DNA of 64,000 nt from Paenibacillus sabinae T27 (GTDB taxonomy: Bacteria; Bacillota; Bacilli; Paenibacillales; Paenibacillaceae), in the NCBI RefSeq assembly GCF_000612505.1, contig NZ_CP004078.1, positions 3,449,252 to 3,513,251 of the forward strand, written 5' to 3'. Below, one piece after another: positions 51,848-61,802 of the stretch; position 1 is the first letter of the stretch, and the number at the start of each line of letters is the position of its first letter. The translations under genes and the position numbers were made by a program. A model generated the notes under the pieces. The model had not been told where the DNA came from. It saw nothing but the letters and a program-made list of their open reading frames with translations, and did not search any database.

Positions 51848-53042
51848 GAGAGCCCCCTCCTTCCGCTCCAAGCCGGAACAGGGCGCGAAGCGCGCTGCCT
51901 ATCGCCTGGAGCCAGTTGTCCGCCGGATGGGCCTGCGTTAACGCGTACTTCTCCGCGTACGGCGTCGTGGCCGGCGGGAGACGGCCCGGCTCGTAGACAG
52001 GAACTTGGCCGATCGATACGCCGCCAAGCTTCAGCACGAGCGTCCCGCGAAGCCCGAAGCTCTTGTCGGCGCTGTCTGCCGTCTTCGGCCTCCCGTTCAA
52101 GACCAGCTCGGTGACAACCCGCTCCTGCTCGCCCGTGCTAAACGGATAGGAGAAATCCAGTCCGGCCACCAGCTCGTAGCCCTGCAGCTTCTCCCCCCGC
52201 TCGATCAGCGTTTCCAGCGGAAACCGGTTAAAGCCGAAATCGAGCAGCGCGGAGTGGTCGTTCCAGTCGTTTCCATCGTTTAAAGTCACGGCGACAAGCT
52301 GCTGGTCTCCCCGGGTCGCGGAGCTGACCAGGCAGCGGAGCGCTTTTTTCGTATAGCCGGTCTTCACTCCATCCGCTCCCTCATAGAGACGCAGCATCTT
52401 GTTTTTGTTGCTCCATTTATAGTCCCATGGCTCGTACGGATTTCCCGCCGTCTTGACCTGAGTCTTGACAATTTCCTTGAACACGGGATTATGCATCGCA
52501 TAGGCCGTCAGAACGGCCAGATCGTTCGCGCTGGAATAATGCCCTTCGGCGTCAAGCCCGTGGGGATTGGCAAAATGGGTATGCTTTAGACCCAGCTCCT
52601 CGGCTTTGGCGTTCATCAGGTGAACAAAGCCTTCCTCCGAACCGCCGACATGCTCCGCGATGGCCGTCGCCGCATCGTTCCCCGAACGCAGCATGAGGCC
52701 GTACAGCATGTTCTCGAGCGTCATCTCTTCGCCCAGTCTGAGAAACAGGGACGACCCTTCTTTGGCAAAAGCGTTCTTCCCAACCTTGACCTTGCTCTTC
52801 AAATCTCCGTATTCAATCGCCACGATGGCAGTCATGATCTTGGTCAGGCTGGCAATCAGCATCGGCTCGTCGCCGTGGCTGCTGTACAAGATCCGCCCGG
52901 ACTCCACATCAATCAGCGAGGCCGCCTTGGCATGGGTGGACACACTTTCTCGACCCGGCTCCGCCGCCGCAATCGGCGCAAAGAGCAGGAGCAGGCAGCA
53001 GCTGACCAGGACTAGAGAAGATCTGAAATGTACTCTTTTCAT
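51840..53042 (-). CDS. dacB: Sporulation D-alanyl-D-alanine carboxypeptidase
   Basis: Low-molecular-weight penicillin-binding protein that trims cortex cross-linking. 400 residues with a signal peptide (LVLVSCCLLLLFAPIAAA), SxxK as SLTK (near residue 65), SGN near 120, and KTG in GADGVKTGYTKKA near 235. The C-terminal beta domain follows. The start taken is ATG 53040-53042 with GGAGG six bases upstream. It is the first gene of dacB-spmA-spmB, as in B. subtilis. Confidence 0.93.
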   Translation of the reverse strand: MKRVHFRSSLVLVSCCLLLLFAPIAAAEPGRESVSTHAKAASLIDVESGRILYSSHGDEPMLIASLTKIMTAIVAIEYGDLKSKVKVGKNAFAKEGSSLFLRLGEEMTLENMLYGLMLRSGNDAATAIAEHVGGSEEGFVHLMNAKAEELGLKHTHFANPHGLDAEGHYSSANDLAVLTAYAMHNPVFKEIVKTQVKTAGNPYEPWDYKWSNKNKMLRLYEGADGVKTGYTKKALRCLVSSATRGDQQLVAVTLNDGNDWNDHSALLDFGFNRFPLETLIERGEKLQGYELVAGLDFSYPFSTGEQERVVTELVLNGRPKTADSADKSFGLRGTLVLKLGGVSIGQVPVYEPGRLPPATTPYAEKYALTQAHPADNWLQAIGSALRALFRLGAEGGGSHD

Positions 53043-53078
53043 GTTCATCCTCCGGCTTCCTCTTTAGCATTTTGTACA

Positions 53079-53108
53079 AGTGTATGCGGACGTGCGGAGC
53101 GGTATGTC
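53079..53108 (-). promoter_or_regulatory. Sigma-E-like promoter of dacB
   Basis: Minus strand GACATACC (53101-53108), 14-bp spacer, CATACACT (53079-53086). The -10 matches the sigma-E consensus at 7 of 8 positions, the -35 at 5 of 8. The start would lie about 30 bp before the dacB ATG. Confidence 0.5.
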
Positions 53109-53228
53109 CCAAAGGCTGCTGGTCGCGCAAAATCGACTTGCTCAACCGGGTCTCTTCCAGCACCCGGTTCAGCAGGTTCCCAATAGATCTTGAGAAACGT
53201 ACACATCGTTTCTCTTTCAGATATAGAC

Positions 53229-53263
53229 AAAAAAGGATACCGCAGCTAATGTGCGATATCCTT
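53229..53263 (-). terminator. ytfJ terminator
   Basis: Minus-strand stem AAGGATA-CGCA/TGCG-TATCCTT with single-base mismatches and 7-nt loop, followed by TTTTTT. Confidence 0.78.
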
Positions 53264-53359
53264 ATGTGCGCGGCCCGGCCGAACCGGTCTTGTCATCCGT
53301 AAGCCATCCTCTGAGATCCCGGGATTTTCCGGTAACTAAACGGGTCAGAACCCGACAGC

Positions 53360-53851
53360 TTACACCGGGGTAGACGGTGTAAAGGTAACAGCTTCGGAAG
53401 GAACGGGAGGAGGAGCCTGCGTATTTTGCTGCTGCTGTCCGGAGGAAGATCCGCCCTGGTTCTGGAACATCGACTGAATTTTGTCGATCAGCCCGGGAGT
53501 GGAGTCGATAATTTTTTCGAAAATATGGGTCTGGTTGTCAAGCGGCACGATATGCACGCCTTCTCTTCCGACGACCAGAAAAGCGATCGGTCGGATGGAT
53601 ACCCCGCCACCGCTGCCGCCTCCAAACGGAAGAATCTTCACGCCGTTCTGTCCGGCAACAGGCTTGTCGTCGTCTTCCACACTGAAGTCGCTGCCGCCTG
53701 CGGCAAAACCGAAAGCGACTTTACTGATTGGCAGAATGACACTGCCGTCCTTCGTCTCCACCGGCTCGCCGACGATGGTGTTTACGTCGACCATGCCTTT
53801 GATGTTTTCCATCGCGGTCTGCATCAGACCTTGAATGGGGTGGTCACTCAT
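53360..53851 (-). CDS. ytfJ: GerW-family sporulation protein YtfJ
   Basis: A 163-residue sporulation protein, forespore-expressed in B. subtilis and involved in germination. SDHPIQGLMQTAMENIKGMVDVNTIVGEP is the typical start, PISKVAFGFAAGGSDF and the Gly-rich LPFGGGSGGGVSIRPIAFLVV follow. The C-terminal tail is Gln/Pro-rich (SSSGQQQQNTQAPPPVP). The ATG has AAGGAGGAT upstream. It and the DUF2953 protein form an operon. Confidence 0.9.
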   Translation of the reverse strand: MSDHPIQGLMQTAMENIKGMVDVNTIVGEPVETKDGSVILPISKVAFGFAAGGSDFSVEDDDKPVAGQNGVKILPFGGGSGGGVSIRPIAFLVVGREGVHIVPLDNQTHIFEKIIDSTPGLIDKIQSMFQNQGGSSSGQQQQNTQAPPPVPSEAVTFTPSTPV

Positions 53852-53942
53852 ATTGTTATCCTCCTTCGGCATATAGGGAATAGATTTCCGTCACGTCGTT
53901 TATATTCCCCCGAAAGGAGCGTTACTATGTAAACCGGCGGAG

Positions 53943-54656
53943 TCATGCCGCGCTTTTTTCACGCCGCCGGGAGCGGATCTCGCGAATAATATCCTTCCAC
54001 TGCCTGATTCCTTCGTCGGCTTGCATGGCCCGTACTAGCAGCCTCAATACCGCATACAGCGCGTAGCCTGCCGATATTCTCCCTTTGCAATCAACCTCGG
54101 TGGAAAATCCCACGGTATCTTCAAATACCGGAACGACAAACAGGCGTGGCTTACGCATCAGCTTTACCCACTGGGACGCCCAACCGATGATCGTCCATTT
54201 CAGTCCCCAGAGCGCCCCGGCCGCCGTGGCCGTTCCCGCAGCATCACCAAGCGAGAAATTGGTGGACCAGTCCAGCTTCGTAATCTGGACATGAGACATC
54301 GTCTCGGCAGTCCAGCGTCTTAGTCCGTACGTGGCTTTCAGCGCTTTTTTTCCGTATTCGATCCATTCCGAGACATCCTCCTTGTCAATATTCGTCTCTT
54401 CGTCCTTCGCCGATTTGACCGGAGCGACACCGGTCTCTTCCAGCTTGACATGCAGACCGCGTTTGAAACCTTCGAATACGAGCGCCGGAAGCTTGTAATG
54501 AAGCTTGACAAGTCCGAAAAGAGCGGTGATATCAAGCACGATTTGGTCATCATGACCTCTTCGGTTCAGACTGAGATGAAAAAAAATACGGGAAGAGAGC
54601 AGCAGGACCGCGACCGCAAGCAGCAGCAGGACACCAATCAACAGCCATAACTTCAC
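53943..54656 (-). CDS. DUF2953 membrane protein (ytfI-like)
   Basis: 237 residues. A hydrophobic N-terminus (KLWLLIGVLLLLAVAVLLLSS) followed by charged sequence and late hydrophobic stretch (AGTATAAGALWGLKWTIIGWA). The pairing with ytfJ is the same as in B. subtilis (ytfI). Function unknown. The start is GTG 54654-54656 with GGAGGGT six bases upstream. Confidence 0.8.
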   Translation of the reverse strand: MKLWLLIGVLLLLAVAVLLLSSRIFFHLSLNRRGHDDQIVLDITALFGLVKLHYKLPALVFEGFKRGLHVKLEETGVAPVKSAKDEETNIDKEDVSEWIEYGKKALKATYGLRRWTAETMSHVQITKLDWSTNFSLGDAAGTATAAGALWGLKWTIIGWASQWVKLMRKPRLFVVPVFEDTVGFSTEVDCKGRISAGYALYAVLRLLVRAMQADEGIRQWKDIIREIRSRRREKSAA

Positions 54657-54797
54657 GTGGTACCCTCCAAGCATTCTTTGATAAGAACTCCTTGGATTAG
54701 TATGGCAATTTCAGACTGGAAAAATTCGCTTAACGCCAAATTCGTCTCCAGGCATCCATCTCGTACCTCCCCGTAAATAAGCTTTTTCTCTTCAATG

Positions 54798-54831
54798 CAA
54801 AAAAAATCATAGACCCAATTCGTCTATGATT
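54798..54831 (-). terminator. scpB terminator
   Basis: Perfect 10-bp stem AATCATAGAC/GTCTATGATT, 7-nt loop, then eight Ts. Confidence 0.93.
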
Positions 54832-54852
54832 CTTCATTATCTGCAAAATATA

Positions 54853-55458
54853 TTATGATGGCTCCATTTCATCGATCGTCAACTGACGCGTATCAAGCTT
54901 GTCGAACAGCAGCTGCGTTTCTTCCTCCAGATTATCTCCATTGTCCTGCGCAGAAGGCTCCGGCAGCTCTTGCAGACTGGCCAGCCCGAACGTCTCCAGA
55001 AAAGACTTGGTCGTCCCGTACAAAATCGGGCGCCCCACCGCCTCCGCCCGGCCAACCTCCTGAATGAGATCCTTGTTGGTAAGCGTATGGATGGCCCTTT
55101 CCGCCTTCACTCCGCGAATCTCCTCAATCTCCACCCGCGTAATCGGCTGCCTGTAAGCGATGATGGACAGCGTCTCCAGCGCCGCCTGCGACAAGGACGC
55201 TCGGGATGGTGAATAAGCCAGACGCTCGAAATAAGGCGCATGGTCCGGTAGCGTCGCCAGCCGGTAATTGCCGGCAATCTGTACGACCTGAAGGCCGCGC
55301 TCATGAGAAGCCAGCTCCTGACGCAGCTCCTCCACAGCTCCGTTAACGAAATCCGTCCGCTGCTCCGTAATTTCGGCGATTTGTTTGGCGGACAAGCCGT
55401 CCTCTCCGGCCAGAAACAGCAGCCCCTCAATAATCGATTTCAGCCGTTTGTAATCCAT
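54853..55458 (-). CDS. scpB: Segregation and condensation protein B
   Basis: Subunit of the SMC-ScpAB condensin. 201 residues: two winged helices, with LKSIIEGLLFLAGEDGLSAKQIAEI at the start and LSIIAYRQPITRVEIEEIRGV in the middle. It overlaps scpA by 32 bp. Confidence 0.95.
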   Translation of the reverse strand: MDYKRLKSIIEGLLFLAGEDGLSAKQIAEITEQRTDFVNGAVEELRQELASHERGLQVVQIAGNYRLATLPDHAPYFERLAYSPSRASLSQAALETLSIIAYRQPITRVEIEEIRGVKAERAIHTLTNKDLIQEVGRAEAVGRPILYGTTKSFLETFGLASLQELPEPSAQDNGDNLEEETQLLFDKLDTRQLTIDEMEPS

Positions 55459-56218
55459 CGAAGTCTTCCGCCCCTCTCCATTCCATCACAATGTCATCAA
55501 ACAATTTCTCCTGATAGCACAAGATCGCCTTCATCTTCATCAGCTCCAGAATGGCAAGAAAGGTCGCCACGATCTCATGCCTTGCCATGCTGTCATCCAG
55601 CAGCGACGAGAAGCGCAGCCGGCCGCCCTTCCCGGTTCGCCGAAGCGCCGCGGAAACATCGCGGATGCGGTCCTTGACCGAGATCTCGTCTCTGGTGATC
55701 TTCGCGTACGAGGAACGTCTGGCCGCCTTGCCAAGCGCCTTGCGGAATGCGGCGATCAGATCGGAAGCGTGAAGCCCTTTCAGGGTATTGTCGACCTGCG
55801 ATGGCACAAAGGGAGCCAAATCGTCCGGTTCCTTCGTAAAAATCAGGCTGCGCTCACTCTCCATATCCATCAATTGGGAAGCGATGCTCTTGATTTTGCG
55901 GTATTCGATCAGACGCTGCACCAGCTCCGCCCGGGGATCGTAATCGTCATCCTCGTAGTATTCGAAATCGTCGATTTCGATCACGGGCGGCTTGGGCAGC
56001 AGCATCTTGCTCTTGATGGATAGCAGCGTCGCGGCCATCACCAGGAACTCGCTTGTAATTTCCAGTTCGAGCTCCTGCATGTTCCGCAAGTATTCCATGT
56101 ACTGCTCGGTGATCTCGCTGACCGGAATGTCCTGGATGTCGATTTCCGCCTTGTCGATCAAATGCAGCAATAAATCCAGCGGGCCCTCAAACGTCTCCAG
56201 CTTGTACAATACAGTCAC
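55427..56218 (-). CDS. scpA: Segregation and condensation protein A
   Basis: Kleisin subunit of SMC-ScpAB. 263 residues; YKLETFEGPLDLLLHLIDKAEIDI opens the kleisin N-terminal domain and FLAILELMKMKAI closes the C-terminal winged helix, with charged middle part. In operon with scpB. Confidence 0.95.
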   Translation of the reverse strand: MTVLYKLETFEGPLDLLLHLIDKAEIDIQDIPVSEITEQYMEYLRNMQELELEITSEFLVMAATLLSIKSKMLLPKPPVIEIDDFEYYEDDDYDPRAELVQRLIEYRKIKSIASQLMDMESERSLIFTKEPDDLAPFVPSQVDNTLKGLHASDLIAAFRKALGKAARRSSYAKITRDEISVKDRIRDVSAALRRTGKGGRLRFSSLLDDSMARHEIVATFLAILELMKMKAILCYQEKLFDDIVMEWRGAEDFDGLQTAEIDY

Positions 56219-56270
56219 GAGGCACCTCCCGCCAACTAGAAATTAAAGATATACAGACCTCTTGGGCCTT

Positions 56271-56299
56271 TTTATAATATCAGAAAGAATAAACATCAA
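56271..56299 (-). promoter_or_regulatory. Proximal scpA promoter
   Basis: TTGATG (56294-56299), 17-bp spacer, TATAAA (56271-56276), about 50 bp before the scpA start. Confidence 0.6.
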
Positions 56300-56495
56300 A
56301 GACCAGACTTCCTGATATTGCAAGAAAAACAACCGCTAAAGAGGGATTCGGCAACATCTTCGAGAGGCTCCGATATGAGTTTTTCTTACATTTCAAAAAA
56401 GTAAAGTGCAGCGCCCGAGATCAGACGCCACACAAGTGTGAATACTTAAAAATGAAATTCGGTTTAAGTGCCGTACAGCAGACTCTTTCACTATT

Positions 56496-56504
56496 ATTAT
56501 ATCA
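56496..56504 (-). promoter_or_regulatory. Distal extended -10 upstream of scpA
   Basis: TGATATAAT on the minus strand, an extended -10 lacking a strong -35. Transcripts would carry about 270 nt of leader. The 56219-56560 gap holds no gene I can support. Confidence 0.45.
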
Positions 56505-56562
56505 CAGATTCCGGATGTTGGACACGGCAAAGACGCCTTTGCCCGTCCGCTCCGGTTCCCGC

Positions 56563-57033
56563 TTAGACCAATTTGGAAAGATTGGCCATCTCGATGGCGG
56601 ATACTGCCGCGTCCCAACCCTTGTTGCCCGCTTTGGTGCCGCCGCGCTCAATCGCCTGCTCGATGTTCTCCGTTGTCAGCACGCCGAAGATCGTCGGAAC
56701 GCCGGTCTTGAGATTAATTGCGGCTACACCCTTGGCTACTTCGTTGCAGACGTAATCGTAATGGGTAGTGGAGCCGCGGATAACGGTGCCCAACGTAACG
56801 ACGGCGTCATATTTGCCGCTTTCGGCCATTTTTTGCGCAATCAGAGGAATTTCGAACACTCCCGGCACCCAGGCGACGGAAACTTCTTCATCCTTGACGC
56901 CGTGGCGCTTGAAAGCGTCCAGTGCGCCGGAAAGCAGCTTGCTCGTAATAAATTCGTTAAAACGTCCTACTACAATCCCGTATTTCAAACCTTCCGATAC
57001 TAAATGTCCTTCAAAAATCTGCGGCATACTCAT
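56563..57033 (-). CDS. ribH: 6,7-dimethyl-8-ribityllumazine synthase
   Basis: Makes lumazine from the ribitylamino-uracil and DHBP; forms an icosahedral shell. About 156 residues; [10 protein letters not shown] is seen as [10 protein letters not shown], then [20 protein letters not shown] and the catalytic His in STTHYDYVC. The ATG 57031-57033 has AAAGGG six bases before it; the ATG two codons later is nearly as good. Confidence 0.95.
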   Translation of the reverse strand: MSMPQIFEGHLVSEGLKYGIVVGRFNEFITSKLLSGALDAFKRHGVKDEEVSVAWVPGVFEIPLIAQKMAESGKYDAVVTLGTVIRGSTTHYDYVCNEVAKGVAAINLKTGVPTIFGVLTTENIEQAIERGGTKAGNKGWDAAVSAIEMANLSKLV

Positions 57034-57107
57034 CAACAACCCTTTCTCATATTAGTCGGTTTTTGTAATTGATCGTCTTGCAAATAAATTTGCTCTCGCT
57101 TTCGGGC

Positions 57108-58361
57108 TTACGCCTTCGAGCTTTCGTTCTGCTCAATGTTATCAAACTTCAGCAGATGCCCGAGCTTGGACTGCTTGGTGTGCAAGTAATTCGTATTGTC
57201 TTCGTTCTCCGGCATCTGGATCGGCACGCGCTCAACAACCTCAAGCCCATAGCCTTCCAGCCCTTTGATCTTGCGGGGATTATTCGTCATCAGCTTGATC
57301 CGGCGAACGCCCAGATCCTTCAGGATTTGCGCCCCGATTCCGTAATCGCGCAAATCGGCCGGAAACCCGAGCTCCAGATTCGCATCGACTGTGTCGAGAC
57401 CCTGTTCCTGCAGCTTGTAGGCGCGAAGCTTGTTGATCAGGCCGATGCCCCGGCCCTCCTGCCGCATGTAGAGCAGAACGCCTTTGCCCGCGGCTTCGAT
57501 CTGGCGCAGCGCGGCTTCGAACTGCGGGCCACAGTCACAGCGGTGGGAATGGAAGACATCGCCGGTAAGGCACTCCGAATGCACACGGACCAGCACCGGC
57601 TCGTCACCGGAAATATCCCCTTTGACGAGAGCGACATGCTCTTTATCATCCACCTCGTTCGTATAGGCGATCGTCTGGAACTCGCCGAAATCAGTGGGCA
57701 GGCGGACCGAAACTTCGCGGTTGACCAGCTTCTCCTTCTCATTCCGGTAATGGATGAGGTCGGCGATGCTGATCAGCTTCAGATCATGCTTCTTCGCAAT
57801 TTCATGCAGATCGGGCAGACGGGCCATCGTGCCGTCTTCCTTGACGACCTCGCAGATCACTGCGGCGGGATAAGCGCCGCACATGCGGGCCAGATCAACG
57901 GCGGCTTCCGTGTGGCCGCTTCTGCGCAGCACGCCGCCTTTCTTGGCGATCAGCGGGAACATATGGCCCGGTCTGCGGAAATCCGCAGGACCTGCATTAG
58001 GGTCCATAATTGCCTTGGCGGTCAACGACCGCTCGTAGGCGGAGATGCCGGTCGTCGTATCCTTGTGATCGATGGACACGGTGAACGCCGTGCCGTGGAA
58101 ATCGGTGTTTTGACTGACCATCGGCTTCAGATCAAGCTCCGCCGCCCGCTCCGCCGTAATCGGCAGGCAGACCAGTCCGCGCCCTTCGGTAATCATGAAA
58201 TTGATGACTTCCGGGGTCGCCCGTTCCGCTAGAGCGATAAAATCGCCTTCGTTCTCGCGGTCCTCATCGTCGACGACGATAACGACCTTGCCGCGCATTA
58301 AATCGTAAATGGCTTCCTCAATCGGGTCCAAACGAATGTCTTCATTGTTATAATGACTCAT
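57108..58361 (-). CDS. ribBA: Bifunctional DHBP synthase / GTP cyclohydrolase II
   Basis: Two domains: N-terminal 3,4-dihydroxy-2-butanone 4-phosphate synthase ([11 protein letters not shown] near residue 36; [13 protein letters not shown]) and C-terminal GTP cyclohydrolase II ([19 protein letters not shown] zinc-site cysteines near 260; RQEGRGIGL). 417 residues. In the same operon as ribD, ribE and ribH, called ribA in B. subtilis. Confidence 0.96.
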   Translation of the reverse strand: MSHYNNEDIRLDPIEEAIYDLMRGKVVIVVDDEDRENEGDFIALAERATPEVINFMITEGRGLVCLPITAERAAELDLKPMVSQNTDFHGTAFTVSIDHKDTTTGISAYERSLTAKAIMDPNAGPADFRRPGHMFPLIAKKGGVLRRSGHTEAAVDLARMCGAYPAAVICEVVKEDGTMARLPDLHEIAKKHDLKLISIADLIHYRNEKEKLVNREVSVRLPTDFGEFQTIAYTNEVDDKEHVALVKGDISGDEPVLVRVHSECLTGDVFHSHRCDCGPQFEAALRQIEAAGKGVLLYMRQEGRGIGLINKLRAYKLQEQGLDTVDANLELGFPADLRDYGIGAQILKDLGVRRIKLMTNNPRKIKGLEGYGLEVVERVPIQMPENEDNTNYLHTKQSKLGHLLKFDNIEQNESSKA

Positions 58362-58397
58362 TTTTCTGACCTCCTGGTTCCTAGAAAATGGACTATC

Positions 58398-59075
58398 TTA
58401 TAAAAAACCGTTCGCTGCCAAAAATTCGGTGCTGATGCGGGAGCCCTCGGCCTCTTCCCTGTCTTCTTCGTTTTGCGGAGATGAGCCGTACCGGAGGAGA
58501 TGATCCACGTACTTGCCCAGCACGTCGCATTCCAGATTCACGCTGTCCCCCGCCCGCTTATCGGCAAGCACGGTTTGGGCGAGCGTATGGGGGATAATCG
58601 ACACCGTGAATGATGAGGGCGACGCGACCGCCACCGTCAGGCTGATACCGTCGATCGTGATCGAGCCTTTCGGAATAATGAACTTGAACAGCGACTTTCG
58701 GGCCGGCGCGATTTCGAATACGACCGCGTTCTGATCGCGTTTCACACTCTTGATCGTTCCCGTTCCGTCCGCATGCCCCTGCACGATATGTCCCCCGAAC
58801 CTTCCACCGGCCGCCATGGCACGCTCCAGATTGATCCGGCTGCCTGTCTTCAGTTCCTTAAGCGTCGTGTTGCGGTATGTCTGAGGCATGACATCGGCGG
58901 TAAAGCCGTGGTCGCTCAGGGAGGTTGCCGTAAGACAGACGCCGTTGACCGAGACGCTGTCGCCGATCTTAAGATCGTCCATAATGCCTGAAGCATTGAT
59001 ATGCAGCACCATGCCTTCTCCGCTCGAGGAAACGCCCCGCAGCGTGCCGACTTCTTCAATCAGTCCAGTAAACAT
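58398..59075 (-). CDS. ribE: Riboflavin synthase alpha chain
   Basis: Dismutates two lumazine molecules to riboflavin. 225 residues in two homologous lumazine-binding halves: MFTGLIEEVGT start, then GDSVSVNGVCLT (residues ~38-50) and GSITIDGISLTVA (~137-150). A short Ser/Glu-rich tail follows. Confidence 0.94.
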   Translation of the reverse strand: MFTGLIEEVGTLRGVSSSGEGMVLHINASGIMDDLKIGDSVSVNGVCLTATSLSDHGFTADVMPQTYRNTTLKELKTGSRINLERAMAAGGRFGGHIVQGHADGTGTIKSVKRDQNAVVFEIAPARKSLFKFIIPKGSITIDGISLTVAVASPSSFTVSIIPHTLAQTVLADKRAGDSVNLECDVLGKYVDHLLRYGSSPQNEEDREEAEGSRISTEFLAANGFL

Positions 59076-59093
59076 TCTGCTTCCTCCCTCCTT

Positions 59094-60194
59094 TTACACC
59101 AGCTCGGGTATGCCGCTGATGCACACATTATCTCCGAGAACTTCCACTTCCACACCCCGCAGCGTAACGGCGTTCCTCATTAGGTCCACTCCGTCAAAAG
59201 CAAACGCAGCCGGCGCCCCGGCGCCTCCCACAATCTTCGGAGCAAAGAAAAGCACCACGCGGTCCACCAGCCCCTGCTCCAGCATCGCCCCGTTCAGGGT
59301 TCCTCCGCCTTCCAGCAGGATCGAGCCGATCTCCAGCTCGCCGAGCCTATCCATAGCGGCTGCCAAATCGACGCGCGGCCCGGCGCCGCAGCGCAGCACC
59401 TGTACTCCAGCTGCCGTCAGCTCTTCTTCCTTCGCGGCGTCGGCGGTTTCCGCCGCAATGATGATCGTCGGCGCCTGCCCATCGGTGACAACCGCCGAAT
59501 CCAGCGGCGTGCGGAGGCCGGAGTCGATGATAATCCGCACGGGGTTAATGCCCGGCACCTCGGTCCGGGTCGTCAGCGAGGGATTATCGGCTATAACCGT
59601 GCCTACGCCGACCATGATCCCCTGGTGCCGGTGCCTCAGCGTATGTACGATTTTCCGCGCCGACTCGTTGGAAATCCACTTGCTGTCTCCGGTGCGTGTG
59701 GCGATTTTGCCATCCAGAGTGCTGGCCGTTTTCAAGGTGACAAAGGGGCGCTTCGTCAAAATATATTTGATAAATTTCTCATTGAGCCGCAAGGCGCGTT
59801 CGCGCAGCAGCCCGACCTCGACCTCGATTCCCGCTTCCCGGAGCATCGCAACACCGCGTCCGGCAACCTGCGGATTCGGGTCCTCGCAAGCGATAACGAC
59901 CCTTGCGACGCCTTCGGCAATCAGCCTCTCGCTGCATGGAGGCGTCTTGCCGTAATGGCTGCACGGCTCCAGCGTTACGTAGGCGGTGCTTCCCGCGGCC
60001 TGCCCTGCCGCCATATTCAACGCGTGCACCTCGGCATGGCCCGTTCCCCGCTTCAGATGGGTACCCAGTCCGATTACCGCGCCGTCTTTGACCACGACGC
60101 AGCCTACAACCGGATTGATTCCCGTCTGTCCCTGGGCCCGCTCGGCCATATCGAGCGCAAGCGACATGTAGAACTCGTCATTCATTACTTCCAT
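59094..60194 (-). CDS. ribD: Bifunctional pyrimidine deaminase/reductase
   Basis: Deaminates and reduces the pyrimidine after the ribA step. 366 residues: N-terminal CDA-type deaminase (HAEVHALN and PCSHYGKTPPC zinc motif), then a reductase domain with KTASTLDGKIAT near 160 and LLEGGGTLNGAML near 300. First gene behind the FMN riboswitch. Confidence 0.95.
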   Translation of the reverse strand: MEVMNDEFYMSLALDMAERAQGQTGINPVVGCVVVKDGAVIGLGTHLKRGTGHAEVHALNMAAGQAAGSTAYVTLEPCSHYGKTPPCSERLIAEGVARVVIACEDPNPQVAGRGVAMLREAGIEVEVGLLRERALRLNEKFIKYILTKRPFVTLKTASTLDGKIATRTGDSKWISNESARKIVHTLRHRHQGIMVGVGTVIADNPSLTTRTEVPGINPVRIIIDSGLRTPLDSAVVTDGQAPTIIIAAETADAAKEEELTAAGVQVLRCGAGPRVDLAAAMDRLGELEIGSILLEGGGTLNGAMLEQGLVDRVVLFFAPKIVGGAGAPAAFAFDGVDLMRNAVTLRGVEVEVLGDNVCISGIPELV

Positions 60195-60251
60195 GCCTAA
60201 TCCTCCGATCCCCTGCGTACGCAGCGCGCAAGCTCATATCCCCATAAGTCT

Positions 60252-60292
60252 AAAAAACCCATCTACAGCTCCTTCGAGGAGCGGTAAATGGG
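60252..60292 (-). terminator. Riboswitch terminator of the rib operon
   Basis: Minus-strand stem CCCATTTAC.GCTCC/GGAGC.GTAGATGGG, TCGA loop, followed by TTTTTT; about 60 bp before ribD. Expected to form when FMN is bound. Confidence 0.88.
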
Positions 60293-60430
60293 CAGTTTGA
60301 GAGTGTAAATGCAGCTCTTATCATATGCGTGCAAGTCCCCGTACACAGGTACTTGTGAATTATCGCACATAATATGCGGAGCACTTTCATTAGGCTTGCC
60401 GCTTGAAACCTGCGGCAAACGGCTAACTCT

Positions 60431-60590
60431 CCTTCTTCCATCCAGACTGTAACTGTCGGTCCCGGAATCTCACCGGGTCCACCGTCCGCGCGACAAGCGC
60501 GATCCGGGTAGCGGACTTGTCTTGCGCATACCGCCTTACGCGTCATGCGAATCATCACCGCCGGTAGGGAATTTCACCCTGCCCTGAAGG
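60431..60590 (-). promoter_or_regulatory. FMN riboswitch (RFN element)
   Basis: Minus-strand sequence with all hallmarks: GGGCAGGGTGAAATTCCC, CCGGCGGTGAT, the AGTCCGC/GCGGAC arms, GACGGTGGACCCGGTGAGATTCCGGGACCGACAGT, and the closing CAGTCTGGATGGAAGAAG. It precedes the terminator and ribD and represses rib genes when FMN is plentiful. Confidence 0.95.
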
Positions 60591-60639
60591 ATTGTCTTAT
60601 TTATTTGATAACGTAATAAATACCAAAGATTATGTCGGT

Positions 60640-60668
60640 ATCTTATCATTTTATCGCGCAAAAATCAA
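60640..60668 (-). promoter_or_regulatory. rib operon promoter
   Basis: TTGATT (60663-60668), 17-bp spacer, TAAGAT (60640-60645) on the minus strand, just before the RFN element. Confidence 0.65.
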
Positions 60669-60731
60669 TCATTATTAAGTAATGGTTTTAAATTTACTTT
60701 ATTATTGTAAGTTCTGTACCGCATCCCTTGC

Positions 60732-61604
60732 TTACTTTTTCAGCACCGGGATCCAAATTTCACTTCTAAACGTTGGCGAGGTTACATCTATACTCTCATT
60801 CCACAGAATTTCCGGACCTTCCATTTGCTCATAGTTCGCAGAAGGGAACCATTCCGAATAGATACGCCCCCATATATTCTGCAGTGTGCTGGGGAAAGGG
60901 CCGATGGCTTCGAATACCGCCCAAGTTGAGGTGGGAACTTCAATCTGCGCCAAGCCGGCTGGACACTCTTCCGTCGTTGCCGCACCAATGTAGTGATCGA
61001 GCTCCCCCTTTTCTTCCATTCTGCCCTCGGAAAAGTTCGCGGATGCGCTGATCAGCCCCTTGGGCTCTACATTAGAAAGTCCCTTAAGCCGGCGGATTGT
61101 TTCGCTGTCCAAGCTTTCCCACATCGCGGCAATCTCCGGGTTAACCCCTTCGAATTGTATCGGGACTCTTTTCTTCATCCCCACAATGCGAAATGCTTCT
61201 TTCTCTTCGATCCGATAGTTCATTTCACTTCCTCCTTTAATGGTTAACTGAAAGGTCATCGGCGGATAAGCTTTAAGTAAATAGCCGTTATTTCTCGCTT
61301 CTGACGGTTTGACGCCATGCAGTTTCTGAAAAGCTCTCGCGAAAGCGTCCGGCGAGTCATATCCGTATTTGACAGCAATATCAATGATCTTTTTGCTGCA
61401 GCCTTGAAGCTCAAATGCCGCCAGAGTAAGACGTCTGCGCCGAATATATTCCGATAGCGTGATTCCTGCGAGGAAAGAAAACATTCTTCTAAAATGAAAA
61501 TCGGAACAGTGGGCCTTTTTGGCGGCTTCTTTGATGTCGATGTCGCCTGCGATATTTTCCTCGATATATTTCAACGCACTATTCATACTTTTGAGCAAAT
61601 CCAT
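60732..61604 (-). CDS. AraC-family regulator with GyrI-like domain
   Basis: 290 residues. N-terminal AraC DNA-binding domain with two HTHs (residues ~8-105; ISxxY-like [30 protein letters not shown] and [34 protein letters not shown]), then a GyrI-like small-molecule domain (about 125-290, ending [12 protein letters not shown]). ATG 61602-61604 is the usual start. Similar layouts regulate multidrug or toxin responses; target unknown. Confidence 0.88.
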   Translation of the reverse strand: MDLLKSMNSALKYIEENIAGDIDIKEAAKKAHCSDFHFRRMFSFLAGITLSEYIRRRRLTLAAFELQGCSKKIIDIAVKYGYDSPDAFARAFQKLHGVKPSEARNNGYLLKAYPPMTFQLTIKGGSEMNYRIEEKEAFRIVGMKKRVPIQFEGVNPEIAAMWESLDSETIRRLKGLSNVEPKGLISASANFSEGRMEEKGELDHYIGAATTEECPAGLAQIEVPTSTWAVFEAIGPFPSTLQNIWGRIYSEWFPSANYEQMEGPEILWNESIDVTSPTFRSEIWIPVLKK

Positions 61605-61737
61605 GAATTCGACCTCCTTTTCATCATAAAAATAACAGAAAATGAAGACGTTCATCCGACATTTCGTGCCTGATTATGCAGGCATGACAGCCCCATTGCG
61701 GATTCTCAGCATAGGTATGACGCCCATGCTAGTCGTA

Positions 61738-61775
61738 CCTAAAGAAGGCAGACGGCGGAGTTCGCCGTCTGCCTT
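61738..61775 (-). terminator. pmbA terminator
   Basis: Perfect 13-bp stem AAGGCAGACGGCG/CGCCGTCTGCCTT, followed by a short T run (CTTTAGG). Confidence 0.78.
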
Positions 61776-61802
61776 GATATTTTGTCGCCATATACGCCTG
61801 AA

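Noticed and set aside
53045..53230. 61-codon frame ending just before dacB
   Set aside because: It contains the likely dacB promoter and has no SD; residue pattern is not convincing.
57069..58232. 387-codon plus-strand frame over ribBA
   Set aside because: Antisense shadow of a two-domain known enzyme.
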